A stretch of 50,669 nucleotides of DNA from an uncultured Bacteroides sp. (GCA_958477465.1 CAUEFX010000026.1:1-50669); one strand, 5' to 3'. Shown: positions 15,499 through 25,297, numbered from the stretch's first letter. Program-made: numbers and translations. The notes: generated by a model from the letters alone, not told the origin.

Positions 15499-18492
15499 AT
15501 GATTAGAAAAATTATGTTACTGATCGTATGCTTGCTAACAAGCATAAATATAGTAACGGCACAGACATCCAGAGTTACAGGCGTAGTCATTTCTGAGGAG
15601 GACAATTTACCTGTCGTTGGCGCTTCTGTTTTAATTGTGGGCACCAATACCGGTACCATTACCGATGCAGATGGAAATTTTATCTTATCGGGCATCCCTA
15701 CTTACGCAAAAAAAATACGGATTTCATTTATCGGTATGACTACTTATGAAGGAGAAATCAAACCTAACATGAAAGTTATCATGAAGTCAGACTCGCAATT
15801 AGTCGATGAAGTTGTGATTGTGGGTTACGGTACAGGAAAGAAACTCGGTTCTGTAGTAGGTTCAGTTTCTACGGTTGACAATAAAGCATTGGAAGCCAAA
15901 CCGACAATGAATTTTGCCGATGCACTTCAAGGACAGGTGGCCGGTATGCAGGTATTTACCTCCTCCGGTGAACCTTCAGCATCTTCTTCCATGCGTGTGC
16001 GCGGATACACCTCCTTAAATGCAGGGACTTCACCTTTATATATATTAGACGGCGCACCAGTATCGGGCGATGTATTCACATCACTAAATCCCAATGATAT
16101 AGAAAACGTAACCGTATTGAAAGATGCATCTTCCACCTCTATTTATGGTGCACGTGCTGCCAATGGGGTTGTCTACATTACAACTAAGAAAGGAAAGACC
16201 AGCGAAAAAGCCAATATTACCATTCGTGGACAATATGGTATTTCACAATTACCCGACTTCAAAAAAGATATGATGAACGCACAAGAGTTCATTCAATTCA
16301 AATTAATGTGTGATCCTTCACTGGTCACCAATTCCCAATTTATGGCTGAAAAAGCCAAGATTGAGAAATACGGTTTAAGTATGGATTGGGCTGATTACGT
16401 GTTGAGAGACAATACCCCGACCTATTCCATAGATGCCAACATCAGCGGTGCTTCCGGATCTACAAACTATTACATCAGTGCAGGACATTTCGATCAAGAA
16501 GGAACCTCTTACCAATCGGGAGTAACCCGTGAAAACTTCAGGGTCAATCTGAACACCAAACTGAATAACTGGTTGAAATTCGGGGTTAACTCAGCTATTT
16601 CTTATCAAGACTATGCCACGACTTTGGGAGTCAGAAACAACAATGAAGGCGCCTGGGTAAACTCCCCGCTGATATTGGCACGTACAGGTAGACCTATCGA
16701 CTTTCCATACGAGATTATAGAGAACGAAGACGGTACGTGGTCGCGTGGTAAAGACTTACTACTATTACCAGGAACAGGATACACCAATCCGATGAAGATT
16801 TTCCAAAACTCATCCATAAAAAACGAGCGCATCATGGGTAATTTGAATACCTATATTGAAATCACTCCGTTTAAAGGTCTTACTTTAAAAGGAGCACAAG
16901 CCTTCGAGGGATATATATATAAGTATAGAGGTGTAAATTATCCATGGGAAGACAATGAGTTTAACGGAGACGTGGCCGAACAATTTCAAAGAGGAAGTAA
17001 CTGGACTTTCACCAACACGGCCGAATACAAACACACTTTCAATGGGAAACACTTTATGACGCTATTAGCCGGTCAAGAATCCATCATGCACAATTCTGAC
17101 GGTTTTTCGGCATCCGGCAAAGGAATCGAAGATAATCGCCTGACTCAATTATCCACTGTTTCTTCGGCAACAGCCAAAGTGAATGGGGCACGTTCTGAAT
17201 ATGTTTTCAATTCTTTTTTCTTCCGCGGAGAATATAACTATGACGAAAAATACTACTTGGATGCTTCGTATCGTAGAGACGGTTCTTCGCGTTTTAGCGA
17301 AGATCATCGGTGGGCATCTTTCTATTCTATCGGTGCCATGTACAATATCAAAAACGAAGCATTTCTAAATGATACAGAATGGCTGAATGACTTACGTCTT
17401 AAGATCAGTTATGGTACCACCGGTAATTCAGAAATCGGCAATTATGCTTCTTTGGGAATGGTGGCCGGTGGCGGTTCATACAGCTATAATAATCAGAGCG
17501 GTTGGGTAATCGGTACAGTCGGTAATTCAGATCTTACTTGGGAAACGTTGAAGAATTTTTCTACCGGCATTTCGACAAAAGTATTCGACCGTCTTGACTT
17601 CAGTGTCGAATACTATCAGAAAAAGACAGTAGATATGCTTATGAATGTTCCTTTTTCTATGACTACCGGACACTCTGCCGGTATGGGTAATGTAGGAACA
17701 CTACTGAACACTGGTGTAGATCTTAATATGAATCTTGAAGTTCTGAACACCAACAGTCTTCAATGGAATGTATATGCCAATTTTAATTATAACAGGACAA
17801 AAATCCAATCACTGTTCAACGGTTTAGATGAATTGGCATTTCCACAATACGGGCTGAAATATCAGGTGGGACACGATCCCAATGAATACTTCTCCGTACT
17901 GTGTGCCGGAGTTGATCCACGCGACGGTGCTTTGATGTATTATGACTTGAATGGTAACAAGACTAAAACATTCACCATGGACAACATGCAGTTTACCGGA
18001 AAGAAAATGTTTGCTCCTTGCAGTGGAGGCTTCGGTACTTCAATCAGTTGGAAAGGTTTGTCTGCAATGATTGATTTCTCGTGGATCGGAGAAAGATATC
18101 TGATCAACAATGACCGTTTCTTTACCGAGAATCCCACCAATTCGAACATGGTCAATATGAACAGAAGGATGTTGACCATGTGGCAAAAGCCGGGTGACAT
18201 CACCGATGTTCCCCGTTACGGAGTAGCCAGCGAGAATTTGCTACGTACCAACTATTTCCTAGAGAATGCCGCTTTTGTACGCTTGAAAAATGTGACAATC
18301 TCTTATGAACTCCCGAAAAGTATATTGAAAAAAACAAAAATAATAGAAGGAGTCAGAATATTTACAACCGGACGGAACCTCCTGACATTCACACAATTCT
18401 CGGGTATCGACCCAGAAGTGGACTCAAACATAGCACTGGGAGATTATCCCAATCCGAGACAGTACACCTTGGGACTTGAAGTTAAATTCTAA
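15499..18492 (+). CDS. SusC-like TonB-dependent outer-membrane receptor
   Basis: 997 residues. A signal peptide ends near IVTAQ. A carboxypeptidase-regulatory-like domain follows (VTGVVISEEDNLPVVGASV, with GTITDADGNF, about 25-100), then the plug with the SusC signature ALQGQVAGMQV and MRVRGYTSLN, PLYILDGAPV and DIENVTVLKDASSTSIYGAR (about 140-235). The rest is a 22-strand barrel ending in YTLGLEVKF with a terminal Phe. Such proteins import glycans, peptides or other large ligands with a SusD lipoprotein lid. The substrate is not evident because no hydrolase gene is in the operon. It is the first of four co-directional genes; its stop is 20 bases before the SusD-like start. Confidence 0.95.
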   Translation: MIRKIMLLIVCLLTSINIVTAQTSRVTGVVISEEDNLPVVGASVLIVGTNTGTITDADGNFILSGIPTYAKKIRISFIGMTTYEGEIKPNMKVIMKSDSQLVDEVVIVGYGTGKKLGSVVGSVSTVDNKALEAKPTMNFADALQGQVAGMQVFTSSGEPSASSSMRVRGYTSLNAGTSPLYILDGAPVSGDVFTSLNPNDIENVTVLKDASSTSIYGARAANGVVYITTKKGKTSEKANITIRGQYGISQLPDFKKDMMNAQEFIQFKLMCDPSLVTNSQFMAEKAKIEKYGLSMDWADYVLRDNTPTYSIDANISGASGSTNYYISAGHFDQEGTSYQSGVTRENFRVNLNTKLNNWLKFGVNSAISYQDYATTLGVRNNNEGAWVNSPLILARTGRPIDFPYEIIENEDGTWSRGKDLLLLPGTGYTNPMKIFQNSSIKNERIMGNLNTYIEITPFKGLTLKGAQAFEGYIYKYRGVNYPWEDNEFNGDVAEQFQRGSNWTFTNTAEYKHTFNGKHFMTLLAGQESIMHNSDGFSASGKGIEDNRLTQLSTVSSATAKVNGARSEYVFNSFFFRGEYNYDEKYYLDASYRRDGSSRFSEDHRWASFYSIGAMYNIKNEAFLNDTEWLNDLRLKISYGTTGNSEIGNYASLGMVAGGGSYSYNNQSGWVIGTVGNSDLTWETLKNFSTGISTKVFDRLDFSVEYYQKKTVDMLMNVPFSMTTGHSAGMGNVGTLLNTGVDLNMNLEVLNTNSLQWNVYANFNYNRTKIQSLFNGLDELAFPQYGLKYQVGHDPNEYFSVLCAGVDPRDGALMYYDLNGNKTKTFTMDNMQFTGKKMFAPCSGGFGTSISWKGLSAMIDFSWIGERYLINNDRFFTENPTNSNMVNMNRRMLTMWQKPGDITDVPRYGVASENLLRTNYFLENAAFVRLKNVTISYELPKSILKKTKIIEGVRIFTTGRNLLTFTQFSGIDPEVDSNIALGDYPNPRQYTLGLEVKF

Positions 18493-18511
18493 AGAAAACA
18501 GAGACAGCTAT

Positions 18512-20008
18512 ATGAAAACATCAAAATCAATCATATCAACCCTCCTTCTCACAATCACGCTGATATCTTGTAATATGGACAAATATCCACATGACAAGAT
18601 ACCTTTAGAGAGTGCCATAGAATCATTTGCCGACTGTCAGAAATTACGTACGGGGATGTACAGAGATTTACGTATTATTACAACTTCCACAAGTGTGTTG
18701 GCGGCCGAAATACAAGCAGATGGATTCCTTCCCCTCTCCTATTTCGGAAATCAGTTCGGTGCATTGTATCGTTGGGAAGCAAATGCTTCGGAAAGTTCTT
18801 TCAGTACCATATGGAGCAATTGCTACGTAACCATAGCTCAATGTAATTTACTGATAGAAGGAATCAAAAAGTTACATACAGAAGGCAAGTTTTCGGACAG
18901 CGAACAGCCTACCGTTAAAAACTATTTGGGAGAAGCTCATCTGATCCGTGCCATCGCTTACTCTATCCTTGTTGACAGATTCTGTGTTGCATATGATCCG
19001 GCTACAGCAGAGAACTTTTATGGAGTGCCCATTGTAGATGAGTATTCGCCTTCTGCCGACAATACAAAATATCCGTCCCGCTCTACCTTAGCTGCAACCT
19101 ACAACTTCATAAAAGATGACATCAAACAGGCTAAAGAGAACATGACAGCCACTGGTCAACAATCGTTCGAATATCTATCGACCGATGCGCTTACTGCGTT
19201 TGAAGCAAGAATCGCCTTGCTTACAAAAGATTACGATACGGCTATCGATTGTGCAGAAGGGCTTATAAAAGACGCCCGGTATCCGCTTATCAATAATGCA
19301 GCCCAAATGCAAGAGATGTGGCGAAACGATATCAGTACTGAAGTAATTTGCCAATTATTCAGTTCCAAGCAAGAGTTGGCGCCAACCATGGGAAATTACT
19401 TCTTGGATGAAACAAACCATAAGCCCGTTTTCATACCTTCACGCGACATTATCAATTCATTCCGAGAAAACGACATACGTGTCAACTGCTACTTCAAGAT
19501 GGAAGAAATCTCATTTTCAACCAATGAGAAACATAGATTGGCAGTATTCACCAAATATCCAGGTAATCCGGAAATGTACGAAGGAGCCAACAATTATGTG
19601 AACAAGCCCAAAATCTTCCGCATCGCTGAGCAATATCTTATTGCCGCAGAAGCTTACTATATGAGAGGTGAAGGAGAAGACGAACTTTCCGCATACGATG
19701 TTTTATACGAATTAATGTATGCACGCGATGCTTCCATATCATTCAACCCGGTTTCCGGTTTAAGCCTCAGACACCTCATCCGCACTGAACGCGAGCGCGA
19801 ACTATATGGAGAAGGGTTTCGCCTAACCGACTTGAAACGCTATGGAGAAGGACTCAAGCGTCAAAATCCCCAGTCGGCGCAATTATCTTATGCGCTTGGT
19901 ATGAATCTGAATATCAAAGCAGACAATACCCGATGGTTATGGGCTATTCCTAAAGCAGAAATAGATGCCAATCCGCAGATTAAGTATCAGCAAAACCCGG
20001 GTTACTAA
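18512..20008 (+). CDS. SusD/RagB-like outer-membrane lipoprotein
   Basis: The start at 18512 gives 498 residues with a lipoprotein leader and lipobox LISC before NMDKYPHD; an upstream codon at 18476 inside the SusC gene would hide it. The SusD family pattern is present: N-terminal helical TPR-like part (WSNCYVTIAQCNLLIEGI, GEAHLIRAIAYSILVDRF, about 100-160) and the C-terminal RagB block (FRIAEQYLIAAEAYYMRG, then RTERERELYGEGFRLTDLKR and a final IPKAEIDANPQI). It should sit on the cell surface as the binding lid of the SusC channel. Confidence 0.94.
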   Translation: MKTSKSIISTLLLTITLISCNMDKYPHDKIPLESAIESFADCQKLRTGMYRDLRIITTSTSVLAAEIQADGFLPLSYFGNQFGALYRWEANASESSFSTIWSNCYVTIAQCNLLIEGIKKLHTEGKFSDSEQPTVKNYLGEAHLIRAIAYSILVDRFCVAYDPATAENFYGVPIVDEYSPSADNTKYPSRSTLAATYNFIKDDIKQAKENMTATGQQSFEYLSTDALTAFEARIALLTKDYDTAIDCAEGLIKDARYPLINNAAQMQEMWRNDISTEVICQLFSSKQELAPTMGNYFLDETNHKPVFIPSRDIINSFRENDIRVNCYFKMEEISFSTNEKHRLAVFTKYPGNPEMYEGANNYVNKPKIFRIAEQYLIAAEAYYMRGEGEDELSAYDVLYELMYARDASISFNPVSGLSLRHLIRTERERELYGEGFRLTDLKRYGEGLKRQNPQSAQLSYALGMNLNIKADNTRWLWAIPKAEIDANPQIKYQQNPGY

Positions 20009-20036
20009 TTTTAATCAAAAAAAGAGAAATACAACT

Positions 20037-20903
20037 ATGAACTATCTGAAACGATTTACAATACTGCTTCTGCCTCTCATCATGATAGCTTGCAGCGATG
20101 ACGACTGCCTCAATACCGGAGCAGCCACCGTAGAGTTTCAATCTGCAGAAATTGAAATCAAGGAGCTGGCCTCTTCCCTCAACCTCCCCATAGTGGTAAA
20201 AGGAGAGAATGATGGGCGTATAAAGCTCCGAATAGAGATGAAAGACAACAATACCGGTTTTGAAAATGATAAAGATATTCTCATTACCGATTACAATTTA
20301 ATAATCCCCGCCGGAGTTAAAAGCGTGAATGTCGAAACACTTCTTTCCATTGCCAATGATGAAATCGAGCAGAACCGTTCTTTCTCCATAGCCATCGTCA
20401 ATGCAGAAGGAGCGACAATCGGCGGCAATGCGACATGTAAAGTCAACATCCTTGAAAACAGTCCCTTGGAAGGCAAATATATGATGGAGGGCAAAAGCCA
20501 ACTTCAAACACCAAACGGAGTAACCGGCTATGCCTGTACACTCACCTCCACAGACGATTCTTTCGAACAGTTATACCTCGACTTCGGACAAGGAGGAGCC
20601 GCCCTCGTTGAAGTTGAACCAACTGAAAACCTGGGAGAATACAAACTGACCATTGCCGCAAACCAGACAATCGGCACATACAATGGAGACAATGTGAAAT
20701 TGGCACACAAAACCATATTGAATGGCAGGTGGATAAACACCACCGACCCGATAACGGGAACCTTCAAAAACAAAATCGTTACATTCGAAATGGGACACGC
20801 TTTGGGACTTGAAGTTCCGGCTGTCGAAGGTTGGCTCGGACTTGTAGGAAGCTATACCGATGAAAGCGGAAAATCCATCCCCCTAAAACTTATAAAACAA
20901 TAG
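20037..20903 (+). CDS. Surface lipoprotein with Calx-beta-like domain (SusE position)
   Basis: The start at 20037 gives 288 residues, with leader MNYLKRFTILLLPLIMIAC and lipobox before SDDD; the Ser-Asp-rich residues after the Cys fit the Bacteroides lipoprotein export signal for the cell surface. Residues 35-150 look like a Calx-beta or DUF4843/DUF4984-like beta sandwich (VEFQSAEIEIKELAS, LIIPAGVKSVNVETLLSIAN). The second half is another beta domain of unknown type. The third gene of the operon often encodes an extra ligand-binding protein, which I infer here. Confidence 0.82.
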   Translation: MNYLKRFTILLLPLIMIACSDDDCLNTGAATVEFQSAEIEIKELASSLNLPIVVKGENDGRIKLRIEMKDNNTGFENDKDILITDYNLIIPAGVKSVNVETLLSIANDEIEQNRSFSIAIVNAEGATIGGNATCKVNILENSPLEGKYMMEGKSQLQTPNGVTGYACTLTSTDDSFEQLYLDFGQGGAALVEVEPTENLGEYKLTIAANQTIGTYNGDNVKLAHKTILNGRWINTTDPITGTFKNKIVTFEMGHALGLEVPAVEGWLGLVGSYTDESGKSIPLKLIKQ

Positions 20904-20935
20904 ATAAAGTAATCGTGAACTAAAAAAGTGAATTT

Positions 20936-23317
20936 ATGAAAAGACTATTACTCTTAGCAGCCATGCAATCGGCTATTTTAGCTGGAGCACAGACAAGATC
21001 TGAAGGTCACCTTTTCTATGAAGATTTTGCGACCAAAAACAATTTCTCAGTCAACTGGACTGTTACAGATGCCAACAATGACAACAAGACATGGGAGTAT
21101 ATCAATGAAACCTCCTCTAAGGATGCTGATGGCGGCATAGGTTTGGCAAAGTATTTATACGAAAGAAACAATGCTGCAGATGACTATCTGACAACCCGTG
21201 AACCCGTAACGCTGAAAACCGGGACTCACTGTCTTTCTTTCTATTACCGTACATCTTCCACCAGAAACAAAGAAAATGTGGAAGTTCTTTATGGCAAATC
21301 AAAAGACTTCTCTGCCATGAAAGTACTGACAACCCTGACAGACATCAGTATTAACCAATGGGAAGTCAGCATCAACGACTTCAATGTTGAAGAGGCCGGA
21401 GATTATTATTTCTCATTCCATATTATTTCTGCCAAAAACCAGGCAGGTTTCTGGCTCGACAATATTGCCATAGACGAAGGAGGATTCCAAGGCACTCCGG
21501 ATATTACATTGGAAAATCTGGTACTCCCGGTTTCGGATTGCAGTTTAGGAACTGCCCCTATCGGAGTTACAGTAAAGAACATCGGTACCGGTGCCATCAA
21601 TGGTTTCAGTCTCTATTATGAAATAGACGATGCCAATAAAATAACCCAAGAATTTACCGATAAAATTGCTGTAGGAGGTTCATTGGACGTAACCTTCACC
21701 ACTCCTGCCGATTTCTCCGGTATGGATCAGGCATACAATGTAAAGGTAGTGGCAAATTGTAACAACCAGAAAGTGACAAGTAATGATACTATCACAGGAC
21801 GCGTCGTTAATTTGTCGCCGACAAAAGTTCCGTTCAAATCCAACTTCAAAAACGCAGTCGACGTTCTTAACTGGAATCCTGTTGCTGTCAATGGTTGGGA
21901 ATGGAACAGCCAGTCAGGTTGCTACAAAGCTAACACAGCCTCTGCTCTTCTGTCCAGATGTATCTATATGGAACCGGGTGAATACAGAATCATTTTCAAC
22001 TACAACGCCGGAGACGAGTTGTTGATCGGTGGTCTTAAATATGATTATTTCTACGTAGCATTCGGAAAAAGCGGCAACGACATGACATCGTGGACCAAAA
22101 TCAAAGAGTTCAAAGAAAACACCCAAAACGAAGTTGCCAAAAAAGAAATACAATTCACTGTAACAGAGGAAGGAAATTACGGTATTTGCTTCAATTCCAC
22201 CGAATTGGCATATCTTGAGATTCATGACATTTCAGTAAGCAAAATCGCCGAACATGACGTAAAGGTAGAAGCGATAACTCCGAAAATACAACTTCCGAGA
22301 ATTATTCCGCAATACCACATCAACACAGCACATCAGTTTACGGTATCTGTTGTAAACAACGGTAAGCAAGTTGAAAACGACGTCAAGCTGGAAATTAAAG
22401 GCAATAACGAGGTATTGGCAACAACTACTATCCCGACCCTGGCAGTAGGTGAAGTGAAAGAACAGACTGTGGATGTTAACTTGTCAAATGCCGTAAGTAA
22501 TAAAGACGAAGTATTTTCTTTCATGGCTCTGGCAAGCATTACTAAAGATGATTATCCGGAAGACAACACTTTGGGTATCGCTACTATGGTATCCGATTCG
22601 ACCTATGCATGGGACAACCCGGCTAACTTTGAATTTGGTGTAGGCGGTAAAACTGCCGGTACAGCATTCGGTACGGCATTCACCATCCTGAAAGAAGATG
22701 TATTGACTTCAATCACCCTCGGATTTATGCCTAAACCAACTCAAGTAAATGACAAACTGACCCTGAACGTATACAAGATAGATACTAGCGACTCTTCTAT
22801 GGGACAACCTCTGGTCAGCAAATCTGTAGTCAGAGGAGAAGGTGGAGAAGAAATCACATACGAACTTCCTGAGCTCAATGTAGTTCCCGGAAAATACATG
22901 TTCGAAGTAAAACAGGAAAGTAAAAATAACATGGGGCTCGTATGCGACCAAACTGCAAACGGCTTGATTGCAGTCGGCAAAAACGGTTTCCTTAACGAGT
23001 TGCCCGGATATGGTTATCCTTATGTACGTCCTAACTTCAGCAAAAATGCTCCTACAGGATTACAAAGTAGCACAACGATAGAAACAACCCTGCAGCTTTA
23101 CCCCAACCCTGCCAGCGAAGCGATCACTATCAAATCCATCGGAAAGAGTATTGAAAAGGTCAGCATCCACAACTTAATAGGCCAGACCGTTCTTGCCGCA
23201 GCCGGCAATGGTACGGCAGAACAGAACCTGGATATCACCACTTTGAATGCAGGTACTTATCTGGTGGTCATCAATACAGAAAACGGCACAGAGACAGTAA
23301 AACTTATCGTAAAGTAA
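20936..23317 (+). CDS. Secreted cleaved-adhesin-like protein with type IX-style C-terminal sorting domain
   Basis: 793 residues. A signal peptide (MKRLLLLAAMQSAILAGA, then QTR) is followed by a choice-of-anchor-J/cleaved-adhesin jelly-roll (FYEDFATKNNF, AGFWLDNIAIDEGG, about 25-185), a CARDB-like beta domain (about 190-285), a second jelly-roll (about 290-430) and another CARDB-like unit. The last 75 residues match the T9SS type A sorting domain: TLQLYPNPASEAITI, IHNLIGQTVL, LDITTLNAGTYLVVI and a basic end, VKLIVK. No type IX machinery is in the window. The protein may bind a ligand for the SusC/SusD pair. It is the last gene of the operon, followed by a strong terminator. Confidence 0.87.
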   Translation: MKRLLLLAAMQSAILAGAQTRSEGHLFYEDFATKNNFSVNWTVTDANNDNKTWEYINETSSKDADGGIGLAKYLYERNNAADDYLTTREPVTLKTGTHCLSFYYRTSSTRNKENVEVLYGKSKDFSAMKVLTTLTDISINQWEVSINDFNVEEAGDYYFSFHIISAKNQAGFWLDNIAIDEGGFQGTPDITLENLVLPVSDCSLGTAPIGVTVKNIGTGAINGFSLYYEIDDANKITQEFTDKIAVGGSLDVTFTTPADFSGMDQAYNVKVVANCNNQKVTSNDTITGRVVNLSPTKVPFKSNFKNAVDVLNWNPVAVNGWEWNSQSGCYKANTASALLSRCIYMEPGEYRIIFNYNAGDELLIGGLKYDYFYVAFGKSGNDMTSWTKIKEFKENTQNEVAKKEIQFTVTEEGNYGICFNSTELAYLEIHDISVSKIAEHDVKVEAITPKIQLPRIIPQYHINTAHQFTVSVVNNGKQVENDVKLEIKGNNEVLATTTIPTLAVGEVKEQTVDVNLSNAVSNKDEVFSFMALASITKDDYPEDNTLGIATMVSDSTYAWDNPANFEFGVGGKTAGTAFGTAFTILKEDVLTSITLGFMPKPTQVNDKLTLNVYKIDTSDSSMGQPLVSKSVVRGEGGEEITYELPELNVVPGKYMFEVKQESKNNMGLVCDQTANGLIAVGKNGFLNELPGYGYPYVRPNFSKNAPTGLQSSTTIETTLQLYPNPASEAITIKSIGKSIEKVSIHNLIGQTVLAAAGNGTAEQNLDITTLNAGTYLVVINTENGTETVKLIVK

Positions 23318-23337
23318 GAATAAGACTGTAAGTATAA

Positions 23338-23385
23338 AAAATATGCCGGCATGTAGTGTTTATCCTACTTTGCCGGCATATTTTT
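23338..23385 (+). terminator. Rho-independent terminator of the SusC/SusD operon
   Basis: A perfect 13-bp stem AATATGCCGGCA(T)/(A)TGCCGGCATATT (around 23339-23351 and 23371-23383) is followed by a T run. It lies 20 bases after the stop of the adhesin-like gene and can also serve queF from the other strand. Confidence 0.9.
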
Positions 23386-23413
23386 TTATCTCCTTTCCCA
23401 AGAGCCTATCTCA

Positions 23414-23869
23414 TCACTCATGATTCATCAACCGCTGCATCGCCATCTCTTCATATTTCGTTCCGGGACGACCGTAATTGGCATACGGATAAATGGAAAT
23501 ACCGCCACGTGGGGTAAAAATACCCGTCACCTCGATATACTTCGGGTTCATCAGCCGGATGAGATCCTTCATGATAATGTTCACGCAGTCTTCATGAAAG
23601 GCACCGTGATTACGAAAGCTGAAGAGATAGAGTTTCAAACTTTTGCTCTCCACCATCTTTACATCCGGTAAATAGCTGATGCGTATTTCCGCAAAATCGG
23701 GCTGTCCGGTAATCGGACAGAGACTGGTAAACTCGGGACAATTGAAACGTACCCAATAGTCATTTTCCGGATGCTTATTGTCGAATGCTTCCAAAACTTC
23801 GGGAGCATAATTTTGTTTATACTCAGTCTTCCTCCCTAAAAGAGAAAGCTGTTCCTCTAATTTTGCCAT
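23414..23869 (-). CDS. queF: NADPH-dependent 7-cyano-7-deazaguanine reductase
   Basis: 151 residues, the short unimodular QueF type. The T-fold signatures are all visible: FNCPEFTSLCPITGQPDFA with the active-site Cys (about residue 51), VESKSLKLYLFSFRNHGAFH (the QueF substrate motif, about 76-95) and EDCVN. It reduces preQ0 to preQ1, the step before transfer into tRNA. It begins 3 bases after the queC stop, and is the last gene of the three-gene queuosine operon. Confidence 0.96.
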   Translation of the reverse strand: MAKLEEQLSLLGRKTEYKQNYAPEVLEAFDNKHPENDYWVRFNCPEFTSLCPITGQPDFAEIRISYLPDVKMVESKSLKLYLFSFRNHGAFHEDCVNIIMKDLIRLMNPKYIEVTGIFTPRGGISIYPYANYGRPGTKYEEMAMQRLMNHE

Positions 23870-23872
23870 ATC

Positions 23873-24538
23873 TTAAAATTTCATTTTACTTGCCAAATAC
23901 TCCTCCAATCCCTGCCGCCGCAATTTACAGGCCGGACAATGCCCGCATCCGTCTCCCGGTATGCCATTGTAACAGGTAAGCGTATCATTACGGACAATAT
24001 CCAGTACTCCCAATTCGTCGGCAAGCGCCCAAGTCTGTGCCTTATCTATCCACATAAGAGGGGTATGAAGAACAAACTGTTCGTCCATAGCCAGATTCAG
24101 CGTCACGTTAAGAGACTTGATAAAAGCATCCCTGCAATCCGGATAACCACTGAAATCAGTCTGCGACACTCCGGTCACAATGTGATTAATTCCTCTCTCA
24201 CGGGCATATACGGCAGCAATGCTAAGAAAAAACAGATTGCGCCCCGGCACAAATGTATTCGGGAAACTGTCGGCCGGTTTTTCCTGATCCATCACCATGG
24301 TGGTATCCGTCAAAGAATTGTGCCCCAACTTTCCGATAAAGGAAACATCCATCACTTCGAACCCCACACCGGCATTACGGGCTATTTCACGCGCCAGCTC
24401 CACCTCCTTCTGATGTTTCTGGCCGTAAAGAAAGCTCAACGCACACACTTTTTTAAACTCACGTTTTGCCCAAAACAGACAGGTCGTAGAATCCTGTCCG
24501 CCACTGAAAACTACCAGAGCAGTATCTTTATTCATCAT
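23873..24538 (-). CDS. queC: 7-cyano-7-deazaguanine synthase
   Basis: 221 residues. The ATP-pyrophosphatase loop SGGQDSTTCLFWA is near the N-terminus, NTFVPGRNLFFLSIAA about residue 93, and the zinc site C-(8)-CGHCPAC near the C-terminus (four Cys: TCYNG, then GCGHCPACKLR). It converts 7-carboxy-7-deazaguanine to preQ0 with ATP and ammonia. The start is MMNKD, so an ATG at 24538 or 24535 is equally possible. It begins 3 bases after the transporter stop. Confidence 0.96.
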   Translation of the reverse strand: MMNKDTALVVFSGGQDSTTCLFWAKREFKKVCALSFLYGQKHQKEVELAREIARNAGVGFEVMDVSFIGKLGHNSLTDTTMVMDQEKPADSFPNTFVPGRNLFFLSIAAVYARERGINHIVTGVSQTDFSGYPDCRDAFIKSLNVTLNLAMDEQFVLHTPLMWIDKAQTWALADELGVLDIVRNDTLTCYNGIPGDGCGHCPACKLRRQGLEEYLASKMKF

Positions 24539-24541
24539 TGA

Positions 24542-25222
24542 TCAAACTTCTTTGATTTTTAGTATATTATAAGAAATATTCTCATCGTAGACATCACTTC
24601 CGTCTATTTTCTTAATCGCATTCACCACCCGGATAGTAACCGGCAGAATAATGACTTCGTACATTGATTTCAGTACAATCTGGAGACCCATCATCACCAA
24701 AAGTTCCGGCCACGCAATGATACCCCCAAAAGCAACCGGGAAGAAAATGAGTGAATCTGCACTCTCGCCCACTATCGTAGACCAAATGGCACGGGCCGAG
24801 AAATTTTTACCTCCACTCGCCACTTTCATTTTACTCATCACATAGGCATTGAGGAATGAACCTGCCAGAAAGGCCGTCAGGCTGGCTATCACAATACGGG
24901 GAGCCATGCCAAAAACAAAATCAAAATGTTCTTCACCTTCCCAAAATGGCGCTGCGGGGATAGCTACCGCAATTAGTCCCAGTGCCACCACGAAGAAATT
25001 CATGGCAAAACCACTCCAGATAATAAGACGCGCTTTCTTGAATCCCCAAACCTCGGCTATGCAGTCGTTGATAATATACGAGATAGGAAATACGAGTAAA
25101 CCGGCAGTAACGGTGATACTGCCCACCTGAATCACTTTTGTTTCAAGAAGATTGGCTGCGATCAGACATACATTAAACAATATGCCAAGCAACATGAAGG
25201 GAACTGATACTTTTTCTTTCAT
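24542..25222 (-). CDS. Queuosine-precursor transporter (YhhQ/VUT family)
   Basis: 226 residues with about six membrane segments. The VUT/YhhQ family marks are FPISYIINDCIAEVWGFKKA (about residue 45) and the IWSTIVGESADSLIFFPVAF block (about 142-160). It imports preQ0 or preQ1, depending on the member. It is the first gene of an operon with queC and queF (spacings of 3 bases each), so this cell both imports and processes the precursor. The ATG is one base after GGAG, so that ribosome site is part of the preQ1-I-like aptamer immediately upstream. Confidence 0.92.
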   Translation of the reverse strand: MKEKVSVPFMLLGILFNVCLIAANLLETKVIQVGSITVTAGLLVFPISYIINDCIAEVWGFKKARLIIWSGFAMNFFVVALGLIAVAIPAAPFWEGEEHFDFVFGMAPRIVIASLTAFLAGSFLNAYVMSKMKVASGGKNFSARAIWSTIVGESADSLIFFPVAFGGIIAWPELLVMMGLQIVLKSMYEVIILPVTIRVVNAIKKIDGSDVYDENISYNILKIKEV

Positions 25223-25260
25223 ACTCCTGTTTTTTACGTGGTGTTCTAGAATACACGACC
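25223..25260 (-). ncRNA. Probable preQ1-I riboswitch, translational type
   Basis: On the minus strand, P1 is CGTG (25257-25254) with CACG (25240-25237), enclosing a 13-base loop TATTCTAGAACAC. An A-rich tail TAAAAAACAGGAG follows, ending at the transporter ATG. This closely matches the preQ1-I aptamer, whose loop has TTCTAGCTACAC and whose A-rich tail docks into the stem and pairs with the loop. The tail here contains the Shine-Dalgarno bases, so ligand binding should hide them and switch off translation of the transporter, queC and queF. Confidence 0.88.
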
Positions 25261-25297
25261 GCTATTCACGGCATCATACATTTATTAATTCGGGCGG

